Counted from the first letter of the stretch, positions 8,129-13,542 are shown. The stretch is 13,542 nt of DNA from UBA1672 sp050633325 (GCA_050633325.1 JBOEGH010000027.1:1-13542); one strand, 5' to 3'. Program-made: numbers and translations. Notes: a model not told the origin generated them from the sequence alone.

Positions 8129-9220
8129 TCACTTAAAGCTACGCCGCGCCATTTCCGCCAATATCTCATCCGTTGAAATATTACGCAAATCTGCATTCCA
8201 TTGCCCAATATTCGCAATCGCTTCTAACTGCTCATCTTCTGAGATTTTTGCATATGAATTATAGGTCGTCATTGCATGCTCATGCCCAATATTTTGGCTA
8301 AGCGCCTTAAACTCAAACGAGGATAGGTTTTTCAGCCCCCACCTACAGACAGTCTTCCTGAATAAATGCGGATTGTAATAAGGCAACCTTACGGCCTTAA
8401 AGGCTGTTTTAAATATCTCACGCACAGGCTGTGCACTCGCCCAATGATCTTTGGATAACCCTTGCGCCTCAAAGGCCATGCTGTCCGGGTTAGTCACCAC
8501 TAATGTTTTTGGAAAAAGCGGATCACTAGCCTTTAACTTCAATTCACCTTGGGCGTATTGCAGCCACTCCAATACAATCTCCTCGGCCAAAGGAATCACT
8601 TGCCCTACAAACTTAGTAATAATCCCTTTACGCCGCTTTGTGCGCACATGTTTAGGATTTTGCCACACTGTCCTTTTCTTGGCATCCACATCTCCCATTT
8701 TCAAAGACACCAGCGCGTCATCACGCACACAGGTGACAATCGTAAATGCAAACACTGCTCTATCACGCTTCTCAATATCTGTATTATGAGGCAGGGCCTT
8801 TAAAGCTTTTTCCATCTCCTCAAGTGTGGGCGGCGTTTTCTCTCTTGAAGCACGGGCGGCACGATTAGCATTATCCGACATACGCAAATATTGAACAGCC
8901 CGCCCATCTACCTTGCGAACATATTGAGGATGAATAGCCAGCCACTCAAAAAACTCCCTCACATTATTGAGCGTTGAGCGCACAGTAGAAATGCTGAGCA
9001 ATTCACCCTTTTTATTTTTCTGTTTCTCAAGCCGCATTTTAAAAGACTTAGCCTGATCCGCACTAAAGGCTTTAAAGTCCATATAACCAGTAGACTCTTC
9101 AAACTGATTGATATGATTCCACACCGCCCTCACAGTCTTTGGGTCACGATATTTACCGTGCAATAAAGCCTCTTCATATTGCTTCTTCACTAGCTCATTT
9201 ACGGGGTTATATTCAGGCAT
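8129..9220 (-). CDS. Tyrosine recombinase (phage-integrase family), second integrase
   Basis: A 363-residue site-specific recombinase, unrelated in layout to the P4-type integrase at 12361-13447. An N-terminal SAM-like core-binding region (about 5-115) precedes the catalytic domain: Arg166 in CVRDDAL, a Lys-rich beta-hairpin around TKRRKG (194-199), HLFRKT with His285 and Arg288, IGHEH with His313, and a probable nucleophile Tyr323 (Tyr320 is the alternative). All catalytic positions are therefore filled. The start overlaps the upstream helix-turn-helix gene by 22 nt, and a strong AAGGAG box lies about 8 nt upstream. It is probably co-transcribed with that gene and the AlpA-like gene. It could move a nested element, act at the host island, or work on a separate site. 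No matching att pair was found around it. Confidence 0.85.
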   Translation of the reverse strand: MPEYNPVNELVKKQYEEALLHGKYRDPKTVRAVWNHINQFEESTGYMDFKAFSADQAKSFKMRLEKQKNKKGELLSISTVRSTLNNVREFFEWLAIHPQYVRKVDGRAVQYLRMSDNANRAARASREKTPPTLEEMEKALKALPHNTDIEKRDRAVFAFTIVTCVRDDALVSLKMGDVDAKKRTVWQNPKHVRTKRRKGIITKFVGQVIPLAEEIVLEWLQYAQGELKLKASDPLFPKTLVVTNPDSMAFEAQGLSKDHWASAQPVREIFKTAFKAVRLPYYNPHLFRKTVCRWGLKNLSSFEFKALSQNIGHEHAMTTYNSYAKISEDEQLEAIANIGQWNADLRNISTDEILAEMARRSFK

Positions 9221-9705
9221 AATTGCTCTCCTTTTTTAATATCACATTCACAGAGCGATTTATGCTCTCCACTATGTGGTTTTGTGGATGCGTTCTTGTT
9301 TGGATAAAAAGAATGGTTTTCAGACCATTTTTTGCCGCTAACAAAGGTCTGCATGCGCGTATTACACACCTCACATTTACCAGCAACACGGATAGTTTTA
9401 TTGGGCCTTTTGTTGAATTTTATAGACTGTGGTTTAGGTGATTTAGGTTTACGGCATTTACAACAAAACATCTCCCCATCTCCACAAGGTTGCTTGTTCT
9501 TGCCATTCTTCTTTTTTAGAAATTTAAGAAGGTAATTGCTATGCACAAAATACTTCCGAGAATTAGGAATACGTTTTAAGCCTTCATCCTTAATCCAACG
9601 AAAAACCGTAGCAGGGGCAATATCGTAAAGCTCTGCAACTTCATCAACAGAGTACGTATAGTTACGCCTAATCGGCTTCAATGAATAGCGGTACTTCTTG
9701 GACAC
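9199..9705 (-). CDS. Helix-turn-helix protein with cysteine-rich (zinc-ribbon-like) C-terminus
   Basis: This 168-residue basic protein starts at GTG (9705), with AAGGGG about 8 nt upstream and 3 nt after the AlpA-like gene. Residues 16-62 form a MerR/excisionase-type helix-turn-helix (YSVDEVAELYDIAPATVFRW). The second half carries CCKC (81-84) and CEVC (111-114), a four-cysteine pattern suited to zinc, then further cysteines at 152, 154 and 163. Such a DNA binder placed between an AlpA regulator and a tyrosine recombinase is likely an accessory or directionality factor for the recombinase (inference from context). No close family name was recognised. Confidence 0.7.
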   Translation of the reverse strand: MSKKYRYSLKPIRRNYTYSVDEVAELYDIAPATVFRWIKDEGLKRIPNSRKYFVHSNYLLKFLKKKNGKNKQPCGDGEMFCCKCRKPKSPKPQSIKFNKRPNKTIRVAGKCEVCNTRMQTFVSGKKWSENHSFYPNKNASTKPHSGEHKSLCECDIKKGEQLCLNITP

Positions 9706-9708
9706 GAA

Positions 9709-9903
9709 TTAAGCCCCTTTAGAAGCGATCAGATCACGAATATCTTCCACACGCCATGCGGTAATGCGAGCGCCAAGATTAACAGGCTGCGGATAAATAC
9801 CTTCTTTAACACCTGCCCACCATGTGGACTTACTCACGGGAAAGATTTTTAGGATAGCTGGCAGTCTTACAAAACCAGTTTCGGGTAAAGTTAAATCTGT
9901 CAT
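9709..9903 (-). CDS. AlpA-family transcriptional regulator / excisionase-like protein
   Basis: A 64-residue protein of the AlpA type: an N-terminal strand (GFVRLPAIL), a winged helix-turn-helix core (FPVSKSTWWAGVKEGIYPQP), the NLGARITAWR turn and the closing helix VEDIRDLI. The length is typical. In CP4-57 and P4-like elements AlpA homologues activate or assist excision. AAGGA lies about 8 nt before the ATG. It is the first gene of a three-gene operon with the helix-turn-helix/zinc protein and the second recombinase. Two 12-bp repeats spaced 21 bp apart lie 64-96 bp upstream and are candidate binding sites. Confidence 0.85.
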   Translation of the reverse strand: MTDLTLPETGFVRLPAILKIFPVSKSTWWAGVKEGIYPQPVNLGARITAWRVEDIRDLIASKGA

Positions 9904-9966
9904 AGTCGTTTTCCTTCATTTGATTAAAACCAAGGAAAGCTTATGTCGTATAAAATAATTTGAGGA

Positions 9967-9999
9967 CGTATTCGGTTAAATGCAAACCGTATTCGGTTA
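9967..9999. repeat. Two 12-bp direct repeats, 21-bp period (candidate operator)
   Basis: CGTATTCGGTTA occurs at 9967-9978 and again at 9988-9999. The 21-bp period is two helical turns, so both copies face the same side of the DNA. The second copy overlaps the stop codon of the 226-residue gene and also forms an AACCG-TATT-CGGTT inverted repeat (9985-9998). It lies in the only intergenic space before the AlpA-like operon. Autoregulation by AlpA or binding by the recombinase accessory protein is inferred. Confidence 0.45.
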
Positions 10000-10677
10000 T
10001 TTAGGTAGTGGCTGATCTGCTGGAAAATCGTGAATGATTATGTGCGCTGAATTATTTGCTGCGTGCGTCCAAACTGAGGCTCTTTCAAGCTGCGAATGAT
10101 CACTGCAGTCATACTGGTGGTGCTCTACATTCTGTACTTGAGGTTCATCTACTGTCCTCACGAATAAATAAATTTTGCGCCCCTGTTGTATATCAAAACT
10201 ATCCAAAATTTGAAAAGGGCGCTCTAAACTTCCATACAAAGCCAAAAAATCATCAAAGTTATTATCAGCAATATGGACAAAAAATAATTCAATCCATTCA
10301 CTTACCGTTTCTTCCCATTCCTGCTTACTTTCAATAGGTGTATTATTGTTTTTTGCTCTGGGGTGTAGGTTTATAGGAAGAGTTATATGGTTCTCATGGG
10401 TCAGAACAGAGCATATAGGAAAGTTCCCTTCACTTGGGAAATTAAACTCGTACTTTTTCTCATTATGTTTTTTTCTGTGCGCATTGCCATTTTTATGCAG
10501 ACTTAAATGAAAAATAAATCCATGTTGATTTGAGTCTTCACCTAGATAACCTGTTTGAGAAAAGTATATATTATTTGCCCCCTCACCTTTTGGCGTCAAC
10601 CATAGTGACCAAACAGAAGCTCTAGCATTTCCCTTTTTTAAGAAGTAATTTTTTTCAATACGGTCAGTATGAGGCAT
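9997..10677 (-). CDS. Hypothetical protein (226 aa), second gene of an unknown pair
   Basis: No family recognised. The protein is soluble, with no signal peptide or membrane segment. It has a His/Asn-rich stretch at about 58-78, a cluster of aromatic residues near 122-135 (WEETVSEWIELFF), and a strand-rich C-terminal part that ends SAHIIIHDF then DQPLPK. The start ATG lies 2 nt after the stop of the 211-residue gene, with an AAGAGA box upstream, so the two are one transcription unit. The region looks AT-rich, like other accessory cargo. Its place between element-core genes suggests a defence or regulatory cargo pair (inference only). Confidence 0.7.
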   Translation of the reverse strand: MPHTDRIEKNYFLKKGNARASVWSLWLTPKGEGANNIYFSQTGYLGEDSNQHGFIFHLSLHKNGNAHRKKHNEKKYEFNFPSEGNFPICSVLTHENHITLPINLHPRAKNNNTPIESKQEWEETVSEWIELFFVHIADNNFDDFLALYGSLERPFQILDSFDIQQGRKIYLFVRTVDEPQVQNVEHHQYDCSDHSQLERASVWTHAANNSAHIIIHDFPADQPLPK

Positions 10678-10679
10678 TG

Positions 10680-11315
10680 CTAATCTCTTGGTAGAAACTC
10701 AGAAGCTTCTTTTAACTTTGTACGTATAGTATCGTCACTAACTGATATCCCCAACCTATTTAAAACGCCTTCAAGTTCTTTAGGAAGCGGGCTACGAGAC
10801 GCGTAAGGGTCATATCCATAACCGTCTTTTGCCATGCCTATTATGATTTTAAGAAACGTATCTCGTTCACGAGCCCCAAGTGGCTTAGCTTCTTTTACTT
10901 TAGGATAAGCAGTAACATCATCCACCTCAACATTATGAGCAATCGGTTTATCATTTAAAAAATTGGTAAATTTTTCTCTATCAACAAAAATGTATTTATT
11001 TGCAAATCTCGTAACACCGTATCTCATAACGCCCTCTCCCGGAATAAAGCTTGTTCCAAACAGTTCTATCGTACGCTGACTTCGCAACAGGCTAAAATCA
11101 AAAGGTTGCTTCTCTCCGCTAGAAGCGCAAACAGTAAAAATATCAATCTGAGGGTTAAGGTATAAAACCTCAACAAGATCCTTAATGAGAGATTTCCCAT
11201 TTACATTATTATGATCACCGTGATTTTTTTGTCCTAACCATATAAAGGCTTGGGGCACCCATATACCCTCAGGGCAGCATATATCTTCTGGTGTTAATTC
11301 TTCATCTTCGCTCAT
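10680..11315 (-). CDS. Hypothetical protein (211 aa) with a conserved C-terminal helical module
   Basis: Not assignable to a named family. The C-terminal 65 residues (about 147-211: ARERDTFLKIIIGMA, then DGYGYDP, then a SDDTIRTKLKEA helix) match a pattern I remember at the end of many proteobacterial island proteins. It reads like a helix-turn-helix module that recognises 'DTIR' style, but its role is unknown. The N-terminal part (1-140) is mixed alpha/beta without a motif I can name. It is followed after 2 nt by the 226-residue gene. No clear Shine-Dalgarno precedes the ATG, which is unusual here, so the start is less certain. The upstream 11316-11463 is AT-rich with no confident promoter. 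Confidence 0.7.
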   Translation of the reverse strand: MSEDEELTPEDICCPEGIWVPQAFIWLGQKNHGDHNNVNGKSLIKDLVEVLYLNPQIDIFTVCASSGEKQPFDFSLLRSQRTIELFGTSFIPGEGVMRYGVTRFANKYIFVDREKFTNFLNDKPIAHNVEVDDVTAYPKVKEAKPLGARERDTFLKIIIGMAKDGYGYDPYASRSPLPKELEGVLNRLGISVSDDTIRTKLKEASEFLPRD

Positions 11316-11463
11316 ATATTACAGATACTATTTTTTATAAATATATCCAAACATTACCGCCCGATCCTGTACATAGCTGTGTAAAAGGCAGCCTTGTTAG
11401 GTTCCTAAAGCAACAATAAAAGATAATAACATTTCAAAAAATATAAATGTGTGTCTTAGAATA
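11316..11463. other. AT-rich intergenic region without an identified element
   Basis: It lies between the 32-codon membrane peptide and the unknown two-gene cassette. It must hold the cassette promoter if read-through does not serve, but no -35/-10 pair stands out. Several TATA-like runs are present near 11335-11350. Confidence 0.4.
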
Positions 11464-11562
11464 TTAAAATAATAGTCCGAATAAAAAACCAACAACACCG
11501 CCTGATATTGCCATGAATATATAAGCAATCACAAACACCCCCTTGTCATCATCATTTCGCAT
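11464..11562 (-). CDS. Small single-span membrane peptide (32 aa)
   Basis: A short frame with a charged N-terminus (MRNDDDKG) followed by about 24 hydrophobic residues rich in Gly, Phe and Val (including GGVVGFLFGLLF) up to TAA at 11464. This is a clear single transmembrane segment with a GxxxG-like face. An AGGGAG box lies about 8 nt before the ATG, which is the main reason to call it a gene. It begins 27 nt beyond the terminator T-tract of the structured RNA, so it needs its own promoter or read-through. It could be a type I toxin-like peptide, a holin-like peptide or a small island membrane protein. It resembles no family I can name. Confidence 0.5.
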   Translation of the reverse strand: MRNDDDKGVFVIAYIFMAISGGVVGFLFGLLF

Positions 11563-11588
11563 TTTCACTACTCCCTATTATTCAAATG

Positions 11589-11617
11589 AAAAAGCCACCA
11601 AGATCACTCTTGGTAGC
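11589..11617 (-). terminator. Intrinsic terminator of the structured RNA
   Basis: On the minus strand a 10-bp stem (GC, a U-G wobble, then ACCAAGA paired with UCUUGGU) is capped by a GUGA tetraloop of the GNRA type and followed at once by five U (11593-11589). It ends transcription from the 11.8-kb region. The 5' base of the stem touches the antisense segment 11616-11631, so pairing there could slightly affect termination. Confidence 0.8.
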
Positions 11618-11637
11618 CGGGAGTTAGTAACTGCCAT

Positions 11638-11679
11638 CTAAAGAAAACAGCGCGATGCCTTTAGCTTACGCCTGAACAT
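11638..11679 (-). CDS. 13-codon leader-type frame inside the structured RNA
   Basis: MFRRKLKASRCFL, ending in TAG. A GGGAGG box (11692-11687) lies 7 nt before the ATG, but it is buried in the 3' strand of the 11684-11713 hairpin and is also complementary to CUCCCGGC at 11623-11616. The stop codon falls within the CUUUAGAUG arm of the long-range stem. In P1 a small frame (icd) is controlled by c4 RNA in just this way, so a translated control peptide is plausible. The product may matter less than its translation. Confidence 0.35.
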   Translation of the reverse strand: MFRRKLKASRCFL

Positions 11680-11823
11680 AACACCGCCTCCCGGCCATAA
11701 GACCGAGGGACGGCATCCATGATGCACATATCTTTTCAGAAAAACGCACCAATGACGGTCGATGCCAACCGCTTTAGATGTGAGGTTACTAAGCCCCGAG
11801 TTCACGCATAGCGAGAACCTAGA

Positions 11824-11854
11824 TTTATATTGAGTAAAATAGAGATAAATGCAA
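11824..11854 (-). promoter_or_regulatory. Candidate promoter of the structured RNA
   Basis: TATAAA (11829-11824) matches five of six -10 bases. TTGCAT (11854-11849) could be a weak -35 with a 19-bp spacer, longer than ideal. Initiation would fall near 11817, just before the first stem arm. The -10 is plausible, the -35 poor. Confidence 0.3.
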
Positions 11855-11895
11855 GGGGAATTTTGAGAAGGCAAAGAACCGTAAGTGACAAGTGA

Positions 11896-12360
11896 TTATT
11901 TTCGCAGATTATCAGAGATTGATTTTATAGACTCGATCAAAGCTAAAGCTATTGATTCTTCATAAACAAGAGTCCCATGTTCATAAGAATATCTCCACTT
12001 TTCAAATGCATCACTTATCTTACAAAGATGCTGCTCCAACACATCAGTTATAGGATTCTTTTTCTTATCCTGAGGGATATAAAGTGGTGTATGCATGGAG
12101 TAATAAACAGTTAGTTTCTGCATGGAAGGGTAATTTCTTATTTCTTGTTGAGTCTCCTCTGGCAACTTCCTAAAAAGTTCTAAAATATTATGCCTATAAG
12201 GTGCTTTACCCTTAATAACAAAATGAAGTTCTTTAATATAAAGCTCAACCGCAAACGCCAAGTTTACAACAGCAGGGTTGGCCAGTTCCGCGCCATACTT
12301 GGCTAGTACCTGATAAGATTTAAAAAAATCATCTGCTTGCACTCTTCTTTGCAAAGACAT
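11896..12360 (-). CDS. HEPN-domain protein with RX4H motif
   Basis: A 154-residue all-helical protein. Helices around 8-50 (with NLAFAVELYIKEL), an RHNILELFRKL helix and a C-terminal pair bearing RYSYEH (Arg123 to His128) match the HEPN fold and its RX4-6H ribonuclease motif. Related HEPN proteins often carry a W-R-Y-x-Y-E segment here. The ATG abuts the integrase stop codon (TAG-ATG) with an AGAGGG box about 7 nt upstream, so it is translated from the integrase message. HEPN RNases are common toxins and abortive-infection effectors. No nucleotidyltransferase (MNT) or other antitoxin gene is next to it. Toxin or defence activity is inferred. Confidence 0.7.
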   Translation of the reverse strand: MSLQRRVQADDFFKSYQVLAKYGAELANPAVVNLAFAVELYIKELHFVIKGKAPYRHNILELFRKLPEETQQEIRNYPSMQKLTVYYSMHTPLYIPQDKKKNPITDVLEQHLCKISDAFEKWRYSYEHGTLVYEESIALALIESIKSISDNLRK

Positions 12361-12848
12361 CTAAACCCTCTGTTTAAAATTTCCATGAATTACCTTACCA
12401 TCTAGAGCGCAACTATCCAGATAGTCTGCCCATTCTTGCATCATAACAATACGTTCAGGCATAAATTTGGCGCGATCATATGCTTTTGCTACATCTCCAC
12501 GTTTTGCATGCGCTAACTGAGCATCTGGCACTTCATGGCGATAATACAACTTTTCCATTATTGTGGACATAGCAAGCGCACGAAATCCATGCCCCGTCAT
12601 CTTTCCTCTATAGCCCATACGATCAAGAGCCATTAGAATAGTATTATTGCTCATCGTATTATTATGGTTTGTACGACTTGGGAAAACATATGTAGGATGA
12701 TTGTGTAACTCACGCAGCTCTTCTAAAATATCAATTGCTTGCGAAGACAAGGGCACATAATGCTCTCTCTTCATTTTCATGCGAGTATCAGGAACAAGCC
12801 ACATCTTTTCATCGAAATCAAATTCACCCCACTGCGCACCAATCATCT
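12361..12848 (-). CDS. P4-family integrase, C-terminal catalytic part (gene broken by a sequence gap)
   Basis: This is the catalytic half of the island integrase. Counting from the in-frame Met at 12846, it carries MIGAQWGEFDFD (just after the missing catalytic Arg I), RMKMKREH with the beta-hairpin lysine (22-29), HGFR with His86 and Arg89, LAH with His113, and the nucleophile Tyr123 in AYDRA, followed by the family's MMQEWADYLD tail. That Met is probably internal: in homologues this stretch reads (R-x-x-E)-M-I-G-A. The frame runs into the two N at 12849-12850 and is out of phase with the N-terminal part, so bases are missing in the assembly. Catalytic residues other than Arg I are intact. 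Confidence 0.85.
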
Positions 12849-12850
12849 NN
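12849..12850. other. Two undetermined bases marking an assembly gap in the integrase gene
   Basis: The N pair separates two integrase fragments that lie in different frames. Compared with family members as I remember them, about 50 residues between the core-binding domain (ending LVKSE) and MIGAQW are absent, including the Arg I region. Two N therefore under-represent the true gap. Confidence 0.8.
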
Positions 12851-13447
12851 CTCTGATTTAACTAAACCCTTTAAATCCGCAGCAATGTTCTTGTCTGCAC
12901 GGCCTGTTACAATTGCATATTGATAAATATGTGAACTCATCTGAATAACACGCTTTGCAAGCTCATGAGCGCCCCGCTCTTTGATCTTTTGCGCAAGATC
13001 CAACAGCATTTTATGGGTTATATCTTTTATGGGGTATTTACCCAATGCAGGAAAAACATCCTTTTCTAAACGCTTTAACGTCGTTTGGGCATTCGCCTCC
13101 GACCATTCGGGAATTTTATGTTCATGCCATTCTCGCGCTATAACTTCGAACGTGTTACTAACCTCATTAATCAGGTCTTGCTTAGCCTTCTGTTTTGCAG
13201 ATGATGGATCGATACCGTCCACAATCAATTTCTTAGCATTATCTCTATGACCTCTGGCTTCTGACAACGTAATTACTGGATAAGTACCAATACATAGCTT
13301 CTTTTCTTTATTAAGGAATCTATATTTAACGCGCCATAACTTGCTGCCCTTTGGTGTAACCTCAAGATAAAGCCCTCCCCCGTCAGAAAGCTTATAAGGT
13401 TTATCTTTGGGCTTGGCATTTCTACAGGTTTTATCGTTCAGCTTCAT
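12851..13447 (-). CDS. P4-family integrase, N-terminal part (DUF4102 and core-binding domain)
   Basis: It starts at ATG 13447 with AAGG about 10 nt upstream. Residues 1-90 are the DUF4102 arm-binding domain (KLSDGGGLYLEVTPKGSKLWR, then a basic GTYPVITLSEAR segment). Residues 95-195 are the SAM-like core-binding domain (FEVIAREWHEHK to ADLKGLVKSE). This family usually inserts at tRNA or tmRNA 3' ends. The ribosome-binding site lies in an inverted repeat with the GGGGGC box at 13477-13486, which may sequester it. The gene continues across the gap into the C-terminal part. With the gap filled it would be about 400 residues, as usual. Confidence 0.9.
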
Positions 13448-13451
13448 TTGG

Positions 13452-13486
13452 GGGCCTTTTAAATTACAACTCTTTCAAAAGCCCCC
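13452..13486 (-). promoter_or_regulatory. Inverted repeat covering the integrase ribosome-binding site
   Basis: On the minus strand GGGGGCTTTT (13486-13477) can pair with AAAAGGCCCCC (13462-13452, one bulged base). The second arm contains the AAGG ribosome-binding site and ends 4 nt before the integrase ATG. The first arm is also one of the GGGGGC boxes of the right-end repeat. Translational masking, or autorepression by the integrase binding its own boxes, is inferred. Confidence 0.4.
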
Positions 13487-13499
13487 TTTAAAGCCCCCA
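13481..13499 (-). repeat. Right-end GGGGGC direct repeat (probable integrase arm site)
   Basis: On the + strand the site reads GCCCCC (13481-13486), TTT, then AAAGCCCCCA (13490-13499). It is the partner of 94-112 in the same orientation. It lies just upstream of the integrase start, the expected attachment end of a P4-like element. The crossover core, usually a tRNA 3' end, is not visible and probably lies beyond 13542. Confidence 0.5.
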
Positions 13500-13542
13500 C
13501 ATTTTTTAGACAGTATAGGACAGCAAAAAACAGCTTTAAGCA

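Larger units (their letters stand above)
11589..11817 (-). ncRNA. Structured antisense-like RNA, candidate c4/CI-type immunity RNA
   Basis: No ordinary gene fits here, but the minus strand folds strongly. A long-range stem pairs 11799-11772 with 11643-11617: UCGGGG, then UUAGUAAC with GUUACUAA, then CAUCUAAAG with CUUUAGAUG. Inside are a CGGUUG/CGACCG hairpin (11771-11756), a GCAUC/GAUGC hairpin (11725-11713) and a 13-bp stem with one mismatch and a UUAU loop (11713-11684). The 3' segment GUUACUAACUCCCGGC (11631-11616) is complementary both to the 5' region and to GCCGGGAG (11695-11688), which holds the ribosome-binding site of a 13-codon frame. Dual complementarity of this kind is the hallmark of phage P1 c4 and P4 CI antisense RNAs. 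Homology is inferred from layout and context, not from alignment. Confidence 0.55.
94..13499. mobile_element. Integrative genomic island (P4-type integrase) carrying a type I R-M operon
   Basis: Both ends carry GCCCCC-N3-AAAGCCCCCA in the same orientation, at 94-112 and 13481-13499. The right copy sits just upstream of a DUF4102-type tyrosine integrase, where P4-like elements keep one attachment end. Between the repeats everything is on the minus strand: integrase, HEPN gene, c4-like RNA, unknown cassette, AlpA regulator, second recombinase and the hsd operon. AlpA, a P4-type integrase and a c4/CI-like RNA together are the signature of satellite-like elements. No primase, capsid or conjugation gene is present, so the element is probably not autonomous, or the island is larger than the window. 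The exact crossover core was not found. Confidence 0.6.

Noticed and set aside
4927..9220. Phase-variable hsdS inversion driven by the neighbouring tyrosine recombinase
   Set aside because: There is only one hsdS, with no partial second copy and no long inverted repeats seen, so an invertible specificity locus is not supported.
11638..11874. A 78-codon minus-strand frame across the structured RNA
   Set aside because: It would start at TTG without a ribosome-binding site, its product is not protein-like, and the same bases form conserved-looking stems. Only the last 13 codons, which have a good ribosome-binding site, are kept as a possible frame.
13500..13542. A tRNA or tmRNA 3' end as the attachment core
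   Set aside because: Neither this end nor 1-93 folds like a tRNA, and the only direct match between the two ends outside the GGGGGC repeat is a short T-run.

Overview
The window is best read as one integrated genomic island of about 13.4 kb in a proteobacterium. Evidence for the host group is indirect: an integrase with an N-terminal DUF4102 domain, an AlpA-type regulator and a Proteobacteria-type HsdMSR. The style resembles alphaproteobacterial elements, but that is a guess. Every convincing protein gene lies on the minus strand, so the reading order is from high to low coordinates. Both edges carry the same direct repeat, GCCCCC-N3-AAAGCCCCCA, at 94-112 and 13481-13499. It probably marks the integrase-bound ends. 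A few codons at 1-63 may be the tail of a chromosomal gene.

Element core (right end, 13499 down to about 11460): a P4-family tyrosine integrase, broken by a two-N sequence gap that hides about 50 residues. Abutting its stop codon is a small HEPN-fold protein with an intact RX4H ribonuclease motif. Next comes a roughly 220-nt, highly structured, terminator-ended RNA that resembles the c4/CI antisense immunity RNAs of P1/P4-type phages. A segment near its 3' end is complementary both to its own 5' region and to the ribosome-binding site of a 13-codon reading frame inside it. After the terminator there is a 32-codon membrane-peptide gene with a good Shine-Dalgarno.

Middle cargo (11315 to 8129): two tightly linked genes of unknown function (211 and 226 aa), then a three-gene operon of an AlpA-like regulator, a helix-turn-helix/zinc-finger protein and a second, unrelated tyrosine recombinase. 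A pair of 12-bp repeats spaced 21 bp apart lies upstream of this operon and may be its operator.

Defence operon (7993 to 142): a predicted promoter at about 8032-8060 drives hsdM - hsdS - SIR2-like (DUF4917-type) gene - hsdR - GIY-YIG/RAMA-like gene. The first four genes overlap by 11, 8 and 4 nt, so they are probably translationally coupled. This is a type I restriction-modification system with two extra genes. The SIR2-like protein keeps the Asn and His expected of NAD-hydrolysing relatives. The last gene joins a GIY-YIG nuclease to a domain of a kind found with adenine-methylation systems.

The most interesting items are the structured antisense-like RNA, the SIR2-like gene inside the hsd operon, the HEPN protein without a visible antitoxin, and the unknown two-gene cassette. 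No tRNA, rRNA, CRISPR array or insertion sequence was seen.
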